Below are positions 17,379 to 24,573 of a DNA stretch of 64,000 nt, piece by piece (position 1 is the first letter of the stretch; each line of letters begins with the position of its first letter). The DNA lies in assembly GCF_900143065.1 (NCBI RefSeq), contig NZ_FRCX01000011.1, forward strand, positions 124,001-188,000. Direction: 5' to 3'. The notes beneath the pieces are model-generated. The model made no database searches. It worked only from the letters and a program-made list of their open reading frames with translations, and was not told where the DNA came from. The position numbers and the translations under genes are program-made. This DNA is from Duganella sacchari. GTDB taxonomy: Bacteria > Pseudomonadota > Gammaproteobacteria > Burkholderiales > Burkholderiaceae_D.

Positions 17379-18260
17379 CTAGCCGAAGCGGGCGGCGGGC
17401 ACGCCAGCCACATCGACCCGCACGGCAAACACGGCGCCGGTCAGCGGATGCGCTGCCAGCTGCTCGGGCGTGTTGTCTTCACGTGCGGTGGTGATGAACA
17501 GGGTTTTCAGGTCGGCGCCGCCCAAGGTGCACGAGGCCGGATTGCGCACGGGCATGGCGATGGTGTCCAGCAGCTCGCCGGCCGGCGAGTAGCGGCACAC
17601 GCGGCTGCCGCCCCATTGCGCGATCCAGACGCAGCCTTCGCTGTCGACCGTCATGCCGTCGGGCGAACCTTCGCCTTCGCCAAACGCGCGCCACACGCGC
17701 GGCGCGTCCAGCGTGCCGTCGGCGGCCAGCGCGTAGCTGTAGATGCGGCCCTCGTAGCTGTCGGTGTGGTACATGGTGGCGCCATCCAGGCTGAAGCTGG
17801 GGCCATTGCAGATGTGGTAGCCCTCGTCCGCCACCTGCAGCGAGTGGTCGGGGTCCAGGCGGAACAGCTTGCCCACGGCCTGCTGGTAATCGTGGTTGTG
17901 CATCGAGCCGGCCCAGAGCCGGCCGGCACTGTCGGCCTTGGCGTCATTCATGCGCAAGCCGCTGCCTTCAGCAAACGGACGATGCAGGTATTCGATGCGC
18001 AGCTCCGGCTCCAGCCAGATGCGGGCGATGCCATCGCGCAGGCCGGCCATGAAGCCGTCGCCGTCGCGGCGTGCGATCAGCCAGCACATATAGTCCGGCA
18101 TGGCCCAGCTGCGGCGCTGGCCGCTGCCGGCTTCCAGCGCGTGCAGCATCTGCTGCTTGAGATCGACAAAGTACAGACGGTTCTGCTCCGCCATCCACAG
18201 CGGGCCTTCGCCCAGTTGTGCGCCTACTTCCCACAGGCACTGCACGTCATGCTTGCTCAT
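17379..18260 (-). CDS. SMP-30/gluconolactonase-type lactonase, probable galactonolactonase
   Basis: A 293-residue six-bladed propeller with all expected sites: metal Glu18 in LGEGPLW, RMNDAKAD (substrate Asn), metal Asn in CNGPSFSLDG, metal Asp in GSPDGMTVD. It hydrolyses sugar 1,4- or 1,5-lactones. In the operon with dgoK and dgoA the natural substrate should be D-galactono-lactone made by galactose dehydrogenase. No signal peptide, so cytoplasmic. It is 32 nt downstream of dgoA. Confidence 0.9.
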   Translation of the reverse strand: MSKHDVQCLWEVGAQLGEGPLWMAEQNRLYFVDLKQQMLHALEAGSGQRRSWAMPDYMCWLIARRDGDGFMAGLRDGIARIWLEPELRIEYLHRPFAEGSGLRMNDAKADSAGRLWAGSMHNHDYQQAVGKLFRLDPDHSLQVADEGYHICNGPSFSLDGATMYHTDSYEGRIYSYALAADGTLDAPRVWRAFGEGEGSPDGMTVDSEGCVWIAQWGGSRVCRYSPAGELLDTIAMPVRNPASCTLGGADLKTLFITTAREDNTPEQLAAHPLTGAVFAVRVDVAGVPAARFG

Positions 18261-18292
18261 CGGTCTGCTTCCCTGATTTTAGACAGCCGTCA

Positions 18293-18913
18293 TCATACGA
18301 CTAAAACGCGCCAGGTGTGGACAAAGGCATCGGCGCGCTGCCGGAGTTCGTCCAGCGTCACCCCGGGCGTGTACAGATTGCCGCCGATCCCGAAGCCGGT
18401 GGCGCCCGCCTTGAACCAGCCAGCCATGGTGTCGGGCGCAACGCCCCCCACGGGCCACAGCGGCGTACCGGCCGGCAGCACGCTCTTGAGCGCCTTGACG
18501 CCGCCGTGGCCCACGGATTCGGCCGGGAACAGTTTCAGCGCATGGGCGCCGGCCTCCAGCGCGGCAAACGCTTCGGTGGGCGTGGCCACGCCGGGCGCGC
18601 AATACATGCCAAGGTCGGCGGCGCGGCGGATCACGGCCGGCACGCAGTTCGGCGACACCAGCAGGCGGCCGCCCGCCGCATGCACCGCGTCCACATGGTC
18701 GACGTTCAGCATGGTGCCGCCGCCGACCAGCGTGTCCGGCAAGTCCAGCTTGACGATGGCGGCAATGGCGTCAAGCGCGCCCGGGCGGTTCAGCGGCACT
18801 TCCAGCGCGCGGAAACCCGCCGTGTGCAGCACCTGGGCCACCTCCACGGCTTCGGCAGGATTGAGGCCGCGCAGGATGGCGACCAGGGGTGTGGTGGGAT
18901 CGGAAATCGTCAT
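18293..18913 (-). CDS. dgoA: 2-dehydro-3-deoxy-6-phosphogalactonate aldolase
   Basis: Splits KDPGal to pyruvate and glyceraldehyde 3-phosphate. 206 residues of the KDPG/KDPGal class I aldolase family: VAILRGLNP, Glu38 in ALEVPLN, Schiff-base Lys127 in HALKLFPAE, phosphate-binding GVAPDTMAGW. The ATG at 18913 lies 2 nt after the dgoK stop, with its ribosome site inside dgoK; a longer frame to 18982 would overlap dgoK and lacks conservation. Second gene of the dgoKA operon. Confidence 0.95.
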   Translation of the reverse strand: MTISDPTTPLVAILRGLNPAEAVEVAQVLHTAGFRALEVPLNRPGALDAIAAIVKLDLPDTLVGGGTMLNVDHVDAVHAAGGRLLVSPNCVPAVIRRAADLGMYCAPGVATPTEAFAALEAGAHALKLFPAESVGHGGVKALKSVLPAGTPLWPVGGVAPDTMAGWFKAGATGFGIGGNLYTPGVTLDELRQRADAFVHTWRVLVV

Positions 18914-18915
18914 GC

Positions 18916-19806
18916 TCAAGCCTGCTGAATGAATTGGGAAAGTGCGCTGCAATACACCTGGTGCGGATCGAGCACCGTGCACGGCAAGCCGAAATGGCGG
19001 GCGGCGCTGTCATAGCGCGCGGCCAGCGCAGCGGAACCGATCACGGTAATGCCCTGCCCGGCGCCACGCGCGGCGGCAAATTCGGCGCCGATCAGCAGGC
19101 CGCTCACGGTGGCCGCCGCCAGCTGGGCCGGCGCCGTGCGGGACACCACGCCCGCGCGCACGCGGAACAGGCTGTTCGACAGCGGCTCGTTGCGCGCCGC
19201 CTGTTGCAGGCCGATGGCAAAGCCCTCGGCATCGCTGCTGTCGCCGTCCATCATGGCCGCCAAGGTGCCGCCCGCCGACAGCATGGCAAACAGCTCGCCC
19301 GTCATATAGGTGGCAAAGGACTGGATCACGCCATCGCGCAGCAGCACCCATTTGCTATGGGTGCCCGGCAGTACGATCCAGCCATCGCGCCGGCCCAGGG
19401 CGATGGCGCCGAGCAGCTGGGTTTCTTCGCCGCGCATCACATCGGCCGCCGCGCCAGCGCGGTACACATAGCCGGGCACGATGCGGCAGCGGCCGGCCCA
19501 GGCCGGATCGGTGACGGCCGCCAGATGCTGCGGCAGCTGGACCAGCGGCACAGCGGCGTCGAGATAGGCCACCTCCTGCCAGCCGGACGCGCTGCCCACC
19601 ATGCCGGACAGGATGACCGGCACATCGTGCGGCAGCTGCATGGCGGCCAGCAGGCCGGCCAGCGATGCGCCGAACTTGTCGCGGCCGCCCACGGCCAGCA
19701 TGCCCTGGCCATCTTCATGCTCCGCCAGGCAGGCGCCGCTTTGATCGATGAGATAGGCGCGCCGGTTGCTCGTGCCCCAGTCTATCCCCACTATATGCTT
19801 GTTCAC
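18916..19806 (-). CDS. dgoK: 2-dehydro-3-deoxygalactonokinase
   Basis: Phosphorylates KDGal to KDPGal with ATP. 296 residues of the DgoK family in the ASKHA fold: nucleotide motif HIVGIDWGTSNRRAYL at the start, LSGMVGSASGW and VLPGTHSKWVLL in the middle. First gene of the operon dgoK-dgoA-lactonase-galactanase. A LysR-like site lies 80 bp upstream (19886-19900). Confidence 0.95.
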   Translation of the reverse strand: MNKHIVGIDWGTSNRRAYLIDQSGACLAEHEDGQGMLAVGGRDKFGASLAGLLAAMQLPHDVPVILSGMVGSASGWQEVAYLDAAVPLVQLPQHLAAVTDPAWAGRCRIVPGYVYRAGAAADVMRGEETQLLGAIALGRRDGWIVLPGTHSKWVLLRDGVIQSFATYMTGELFAMLSAGGTLAAMMDGDSSDAEGFAIGLQQAARNEPLSNSLFRVRAGVVSRTAPAQLAAATVSGLLIGAEFAAARGAGQGITVIGSAALAARYDSAARHFGLPCTVLDPHQVYCSALSQFIQQA

Positions 19807-19885
19807 TAGGCGTATCCTTTACTGATGCTGGACCGATGGTACGAAAAAGCCGGGACCGCGGCCAATGAATAATCTCGCCGGATGA

Positions 19886-19900
19886 ATACCAAAATAATAT
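19886..19900. promoter_or_regulatory. Putative LysR-type operator before dgoK
   Basis: ATACCAAAATAATAT fits ATAC-N7-(G/A)TAT and shares ATACCAA and the TATA right half with the site at 5156-5170. The two galactose blocks may thus answer to the same LysR regulator. Confidence 0.35.
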
Positions 19901-19943
19901 AGGCACGCCACGCAACAATGTCGAAAAGTCAAGTTATGACGCG

Positions 19944-19968
19944 TAAAAAAGGGGCAAAAGTTGCCCCT
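19944..19968 (-). terminator. Strong terminator hairpin, minus orientation
   Basis: On the minus strand GGGGCAA-CTT-TTGCCCC is followed by TTTTTT. The nearest minus-strand gene upstream is the MFS gene ending at 20606, so its transcript would run antisense through the 20021-20599 gene before stopping here. On the plus strand the hairpin lacks a T-run. Confidence 0.7.
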
Positions 19969-20020
19969 GCTGTGCCTTTGGTTTAGTATGACCGTCAATC
20001 ACACGTCTCATCGTCTCCTC

Positions 20021-20599
20021 ATGGAATTAAGCAAGCAGTCCTCCCGCAAATTCATCATCGCCGGCGTGGCGACGACCGTAATTGCGCTGGGTTTGGCCGC
20101 CTATTTCAGCAGCGCGCCCTCGGCCGAATCACAGGTCAAAATCAAGCTCCCCGTGACGCCGTCGGCCAGCGCCAGCAGCGCGGCCTCGGCCAGCAAGGCC
20201 GCGTCCGTGGCGGCGCCGCACCGTCCAGCTGAAATCAAGGATCCGGCTCCGCCAGCGGAACCGCGCGCCATCCGCACCAAGGAGCAAGGCGCGGCCGCGC
20301 TGATGGCGCTGCCGGAACTGCAGGCATGGTCGGCGCTGATTGAAAAGAACTCCAGCGGCAAGGCCCATGGCGGCCTGCTGGAATATGATCCGGCGCCACG
20401 CAAGCTCAACGGCAAAAACTACTGGCAGTTCAGCTACGTGGAAAACAGCGCGGAATCCGCGCTGCGCTGGGAAAGCTTCCTGGTATCGTCCAGCGATGAC
20501 GAGATCCTGGTGGAAGACGCCACCAACGACGAAGTCATCAGCCTGGCACGCTGGCGCCGCGAGAAGCATCCGGCCAAGCGCACCAGCATGGGCAACTAG
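20021..20599 (+). CDS. Membrane-anchored hypothetical protein
   Basis: 192 residues from the ATG at 20021. An N-terminal transmembrane helix (FIIAGVATTVIALGLAAYF, about 11-29), then an Ala/Ser/Pro-rich low-complexity linker (about 40-85) and a C-terminal globular part with KNYWQFSYVENSAESALRWESF and a long acidic stretch. Likely anchored in the inner membrane with a periplasmic domain. No family recognised. In-frame starts at 19961 and 19988 exist, but none has a clear ribosome site. Confidence 0.65.
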   Translation: MELSKQSSRKFIIAGVATTVIALGLAAYFSSAPSAESQVKIKLPVTPSASASSAASASKAASVAAPHRPAEIKDPAPPAEPRAIRTKEQGAAALMALPELQAWSALIEKNSSGKAHGGLLEYDPAPRKLNGKNYWQFSYVENSAESALRWESFLVSSSDDEILVEDATNDEVISLARWRREKHPAKRTSMGN

Positions 20600-20605
20600 C
20601 TCGCA

Positions 20606-21853
20606 CTACGCCGCCTTCACCCCATTGACCGGCGCTGCCTGCGGTGCAGCGCCGCGTACCTGCCCTACCCACAACACCGTCAGCAGCGCCATGCCGGCAG
20701 CAATCCAGCCATTCCAGCCATAGCCGCTGATCTGGCCGGACGCCTGCGTGTGCAGCGTCAGCCCGCCCAGCAGCGCGCCCAGCCCCGTGCCCACCTGCTG
20801 GATGGCGGCATTCGCGCTCAGGAAAGCGCCGCGGCGCGAGGGCTCCGGCACCGTCGTCATCAGCGCCTGCATGGGAATATTGCGCCCCGACGCCAGCACC
20901 ATGAAGAACGGGAAGAACAGCACCACGCCGATCAGCGGCATCACCGGCATATGCGTCATGAACAGCACCGGCAGGATGAACAGCAGCGACACGATGCGGT
21001 ACACCTTGTGCGCGCCGGCACGGTCCGACCACTTGCCCAGCATGCGCGCCGTGAAGAAGGTGGTGAGGCCGCCCGCCAGGTAGACATAGGTAATCTCGGC
21101 CGGCTGCAAGCCGACGTTATTCACCAGCACCGGCGAGATAAACGGAATCACCATCATGCCCGTCATCATATTCACGGCCGACAGCAGGAACGCCTTGAGA
21201 TGCTTGGGCTCGCGGTACAGCGCCACCAGATTGGGCAGCACCGCCGACAGCGGCGGACGGTTCACCAGATGACCGTCCATCGCCGGCAGCACGCGCGCAG
21301 CCAGCAGCAGGATCGGCAGCGAGCACAGGACCAGGATGTAAAACGGCGAGGCCCAGCCATAGTGGGCGGCCAGCATCACACCGGTCGGCACGCCCGCCAC
21401 CGAGGCCATGCTGAACGACGTCATCACCACGCCCGTCGCGGCGCCACGGCGGTTGGCGGGAATCAGATCGCCGATGATGGCCATGACGATGGCGCCAAGG
21501 ATGCCGCCGGTCAGCCCGGCAAACGCGCGCGACAGCACCAGCATATGGAAACTGGTCGCAGCAGCGCACGCCAGATTGGACAGCGTGAACAATGCAAACA
21601 CCGCCAGCAGCAGCTTGCGGCGGTCGAAGCGGTCGATATACATGGCCGCCGCGAGACCGGAAATGCCGGCACACCAGGCATAGGCCGACACCGCGCCCGA
21701 GACCGCGGCCGGTTCGATCTGAAACGCGCGCATCAGCTGCGGCGCCAGCGGCATCATGACCATAAAGTCCATGATGACAGTGAACTGCGTCAGCGCGAGC
21801 AGCCACAGGAGCAGGCGCTCGCGCGCCGGAGTGAGAGGGAGCGTGGCGTTCAT
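20606..21853 (-). CDS. MFS transporter (DHA1-type exporter)
   Basis: A 415-residue major facilitator with about 12 transmembrane segments. Motifs DRFDRRKLLL (loop 2-3 motif A) and AFAGLTGGILGAIVMAIIGDLIPANRRG are typical of drug:H+ antiporters. Its ATG overlaps the stop of the PadR gene by 4 nt, so export is coupled to the metal-type PadR regulator. Substrate unknown; the His-rich regulator makes a metal, a metal chelate or a toxic organic plausible. Confidence 0.88.
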   Translation of the reverse strand: MNATLPLTPARERLLLWLLALTQFTVIMDFMVMMPLAPQLMRAFQIEPAAVSGAVSAYAWCAGISGLAAAMYIDRFDRRKLLLAVFALFTLSNLACAAATSFHMLVLSRAFAGLTGGILGAIVMAIIGDLIPANRRGAATGVVMTSFSMASVAGVPTGVMLAAHYGWASPFYILVLCSLPILLLAARVLPAMDGHLVNRPPLSAVLPNLVALYREPKHLKAFLLSAVNMMTGMMVIPFISPVLVNNVGLQPAEITYVYLAGGLTTFFTARMLGKWSDRAGAHKVYRIVSLLFILPVLFMTHMPVMPLIGVVLFFPFFMVLASGRNIPMQALMTTVPEPSRRGAFLSANAAIQQVGTGLGALLGGLTLHTQASGQISGYGWNGWIAAGMALLTVLWVGQVRGAAPQAAPVNGVKAA

Positions 21854-22389
21854 AATGCGTTGATATCCTCGACTGCCTTGCGCAGGATGGCGCGGATCTG
21901 CTCGATCCGCTCCTGATTGTGATTACTGGCGCGGGCCTGCTCGATGGCAGCGTGCTTAAGCTCATGCATCGCACTGCGCAAGCCTTCGCGGTGCTCATCG
22001 CCTTCCGCCATGCGGGCCAGAATGGCATCCACGAACTGGCGGTTCTCCGCCAGGAAAGCCTCGCCTTCCGGCGTAATGGTATGCAGCTTCTTATTGCCAT
22101 CCGGCGTCGCAACGACATGGCCCATATCCAGCAGCATGGACAGCAAGGGATAGATGGCGCCCGGGCTCGGCGTATAGCCGCCACCGGAGCGCTGCTCCAG
22201 TTCCTTGATGATTTCATAGCCATGGCGCGGCTTCTCGGCGATCAGCTGCAGCACCACATAGCGCATCGCGCCAGCGTCAAACATTTTCGGCCCACGGCCA
22301 CGCGGCCCCGGACCATGCGGCCCGCCATGATGGTGATGATGGCCATGCGGTCCGTGAGGACGATGGTGATGATGTTTAAATCCAAACAT
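21850..22389 (-). CDS. PadR-family regulator with histidine-rich N-terminus
   Basis: 179 residues. The first 35 are a His/Pro/Gly tract (MFGFKHHHHRPHGPHGHHHH..), followed by the PadR winged helix (MRYVVLQLIAEKPRHGYEII, then GGGYTPSPGAIYPLLSMLLD) and a C-terminal dimerisation helix. This layout recalls E. coli YqjI, a nickel-responsive PadR repressor with a His-rich metal-binding N-terminus. It probably represses its own operon through the palindrome at 22415-22430. AAGGAG lies 7 nt before the ATG. Confidence 0.9.
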   Translation of the reverse strand: MFGFKHHHHRPHGPHGHHHHHGGPHGPGPRGRGPKMFDAGAMRYVVLQLIAEKPRHGYEIIKELEQRSGGGYTPSPGAIYPLLSMLLDMGHVVATPDGNKKLHTITPEGEAFLAENRQFVDAILARMAEGDEHREGLRSAMHELKHAAIEQARASNHNQERIEQIRAILRKAVEDINAL

Positions 22390-22399
22390 GAGCTACTCC

Positions 22400-22430
22400 T
22401 TAAGATATAACGTATTAAGATATATCTTAA
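22400..22430. promoter_or_regulatory. PadR operator, palindrome plus half repeat
   Basis: TTAAGATATATCTTAA (22415-22430) is a perfect 16-bp palindrome. A second copy of its left part, TTAAGATATAA, lies at 22400-22410. The pair covers the region 10-40 bp before the PadR start, where repression of the PadR-MFS operon would occur. Confidence 0.65.
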
Positions 22431-22468
22431 CTGATTGCGAAAGAACTTCAAGTAGCGATTTGTAACAG

Positions 22469-22502
22469 CAAAAAAAACGGGGTCACAAAAAAAACGGGGT
22501 CA
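22469..22502. repeat. 17-bp tandem direct repeat at palindrome edge
   Basis: CAAAAAAAACGGGGTCA occurs twice in tandem (22469-22485 and 22486-22502). The second copy overlaps the left end of the 86-bp palindrome, so the left terminus of the element has been duplicated. Confidence 0.9.
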
Positions 22503-22580
22503 GGTCCGTCATTTCTACACGGACTCGGCTGTAACGCGCGTTACAGCCGAGTCCGTGTAGAAATGACGGACCTGACCCCG
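22495..22580. repeat. Perfect 86-bp palindrome with no spacer
   Basis: 43 bp from 22495 to 22537 (starting CGGGGTCAGGTCCGTC) is repeated exactly as reverse complement from 22538 to 22580, meeting at GTAACGC|GCGTTAC. It sits between the glucokinase-HexR stop and the PadR promoter. The ends GGGGTCAGGTCC resemble REP/MITE-like elements that contain GACCTGACCCC. It could fold into a cruciform or act as a bidirectional terminator. Confidence 0.9.
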
Positions 22581-22596
22581 GAATGTTTAGATGCGT

Positions 22597-24471
22597 TTAG
22601 CTGTCGAGGTGGGAGATCAGCAGGCGGCGGTTGTCGGCTTCGCCGCTGCTGCTCTTGTGCTCGACCACGAGGCGCGAGTTCTGCGCGTCCAGCGAGATGC
22701 CGACGGATAGAATGTCGATCAGCAGCAGTTGCAGGATGCGCGAGATCATCGACAGGAAGGTGGTGCTGTCTTCCGTGTGGTCCACCGACAGGCAGACGCT
22801 GGCTTTTTTCGCCAGCGGCGAGTTGCTGGAGGTGATGGCGATGACATCCGCCCCCGCCGCACGCGCCGCGTCCACTGCCGCCAGCAGATCCGGCAGCTTG
22901 CCGGAGTTGGAGATGGCGATGACCACGTCGCCCGGATTCAGCAGTTCGGCCGCCAGCGTCAGCAAATGCGAATCGCCATAGGCCGAGGTCGGAATCCGGA
23001 AGCGGAAGAATTTGTGCTGGCCATCCAGCGCCACCACGCGCGAATTGCCCATGGCGTAGAACTCGACCCGCTTGGCTTTGGCCACCAGCGCAATCGCCTT
23101 GTCGAGCGAACGCACGTCGAGCTGGTCGCGGAATTTCAGGATCGCCGACACGGTGTTGTCGATCACCTTGGCGCTCAGGTCGTGCGTGCTGTCGCTCACG
23201 CGCACCTGGCTGTGACGCACGGGAATCGCCCCCGTCAGGCTGCTGGCAAACTTGAGCTTGAAGTCAGCCAGGCCGAGGAAGCCCAGCGAGCGGCAGAAGC
23301 GGATCACGGTCGGCTGGCTCACTTCGGCCAGGCGCGCGATATCGGCAATCGGCTCGTTCAGCACCAGGCGCGGCTGCTCCAGCACCAGTTGCGCGACGCG
23401 CTGCTCGGCCGGCGTCAGTTCGTGCTGCAGATGCTGCACGCGCTCCATCAGCGTGTTGGCGCCGCTGCGGCCGCGCAGGTGCTCGGACAGGATCGTCGCC
23501 ACGCCATAGAACGCCGGGTTCGGCGTGGTGATGACATAGGTCGGGATCTCCGCCAGGTAGCTGGTGAAACGGCCCTTGGCTTCAAAGCGTGCGCGGAACG
23601 GCGAGGTGGTGAACCACTCGCCCAGGCGCGGCACAATGCCGCCGCCGATGAACATGCCGCCAAACGCACCCAGCGTCACGGCCAGGTTGGCGGTGGCGCC
23701 GCCCAGCATGGCGCAGAAGCATTCCAGCACTTCGAGGCACAGCGGATCTTTGTCTGTCAGTGCGCCGGCGATAATCTCTTGCGAGGTCAGATCGCGCACC
23801 TGGCGGCCATTGCGCTTGGCGATGGCGCGGTAGATGATTTCCATGCCCGGGCCGGAGATCAGGCGTTCGGTCGATACGTGCGACCAGGTCTGCCACGCGT
23901 ATTGCAGGATCGCGTACTCGCGCTCGTCGGCCGGCGCAAAGTTGGTGTGGCCGCCTTCGGAACCCAGCGTGACGAAACCATCGACGGTGGGGATCACGCC
24001 CGACACGCCCAGGCCGGTGCCCGGTCCCAGTACGCCGATCACGGAATTGGAGGCGGGCTTGCCGCCGCCAACCTGCATCAGGTCTGCCGGTTTCAGGCCG
24101 GGCAAGGACATCGCCAGCGCGGTGAAGTCGTTCACCACCAGCAGCGTGTGCAGGCCGAGCGCGCGGCGCACTTCGTCGGTGGAGAATTCCCACGCGCGGT
24201 TGGTCATACGCACGTAGTCGCCGCTGACCGGGTTGGCCACCGCCAGCGCCGCGTGATTCAGGTTGACGCCAGCATGGTCCGCCAGATACGAGCGCAGCAT
24301 GGCCACGATATCCGGGAAGTCGTCGCACTTGAGCACCCGCACGGCGCGGAATTCGCCCGGCGCGGTCTGCAGTGCGAAGCGGGCGTGGGTGGCGCCGATG
24401 TCGGCCAGCAGGCGCGGGCCGTCGGCAAAGGCGGTACGATTCAGTTTTTGATCTACTTCAGCTTGTTTCAT
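22597..24471 (-). CDS. Bifunctional glucokinase / HexR (RpiR-type) regulator
   Basis: A fusion of 624 residues from the ATG at 24471. Residues about 15-335 are a bacterial glucokinase (LLADIGATHARFAL, LGPGTGLGVSGV, SEGGHTNFAP, and a PRLGEWFTTSPFRARFEAKG end). About 345-420 form an RpiR helix-turn-helix (IADIARLAEVSQPTVIRFCR), and about 470-600 a SIS sugar-phosphate domain (DVVIAISNSGKLPDLL). Glucokinase makes glucose 6-phosphate; HexR senses KDPG and controls central sugar catabolism. The fusion is known in Burkholderiales. An ATG at 24504 is an alternative start. GTAGT-N3-ACTAC sites near starch genes are its likely targets. Confidence 0.93.
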   Translation of the reverse strand: MKQAEVDQKLNRTAFADGPRLLADIGATHARFALQTAPGEFRAVRVLKCDDFPDIVAMLRSYLADHAGVNLNHAALAVANPVSGDYVRMTNRAWEFSTDEVRRALGLHTLLVVNDFTALAMSLPGLKPADLMQVGGGKPASNSVIGVLGPGTGLGVSGVIPTVDGFVTLGSEGGHTNFAPADEREYAILQYAWQTWSHVSTERLISGPGMEIIYRAIAKRNGRQVRDLTSQEIIAGALTDKDPLCLEVLECFCAMLGGATANLAVTLGAFGGMFIGGGIVPRLGEWFTTSPFRARFEAKGRFTSYLAEIPTYVITTPNPAFYGVATILSEHLRGRSGANTLMERVQHLQHELTPAEQRVAQLVLEQPRLVLNEPIADIARLAEVSQPTVIRFCRSLGFLGLADFKLKFASSLTGAIPVRHSQVRVSDSTHDLSAKVIDNTVSAILKFRDQLDVRSLDKAIALVAKAKRVEFYAMGNSRVVALDGQHKFFRFRIPTSAYGDSHLLTLAAELLNPGDVVIAISNSGKLPDLLAAVDAARAAGADVIAITSSNSPLAKKASVCLSVDHTEDSTTFLSMISRILQLLLIDILSVGISLDAQNSRLVVEHKSSSGEADNRRLLISHLDS

Positions 24472-24525
24472 CGTCGGTTCAGTCAAAACAGTTGGCGGAA
24501 GCATACCTGAAATACGTGGTGTTAA

Positions 24526-24559
24526 GAAGGAAACGATACATAACGTTATCGTTTCCTTC
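24526..24559. promoter_or_regulatory. 13-bp inverted repeat between GH13 and glucokinase genes
   Basis: GAAGGAAACGATA and TATCGTTTCCTTC are exact inverted arms around CATAACGT, with an ATAACGTTAT core palindrome. It lies just after the GH13 stop and before the glucokinase-HexR start. There is no clean T-run after it, so an operator or mRNA-processing hairpin is as likely as a terminator. Confidence 0.5.
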
Positions 24560-24573
24560 TCCTATGCTGCAGC

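Noticed and set aside
22495..22580. Palindrome as a CRISPR or integron attC site
   Set aside because: No repeat-spacer array and no integrase; attC sites have imperfect arms and R boxes not seen here.
22729..24510. 593-codon plus-strand frame opposite glucokinase-HexR
   Set aside because: Arg/Gln/His-rich shadow without motifs; the minus-strand gene is unambiguous.
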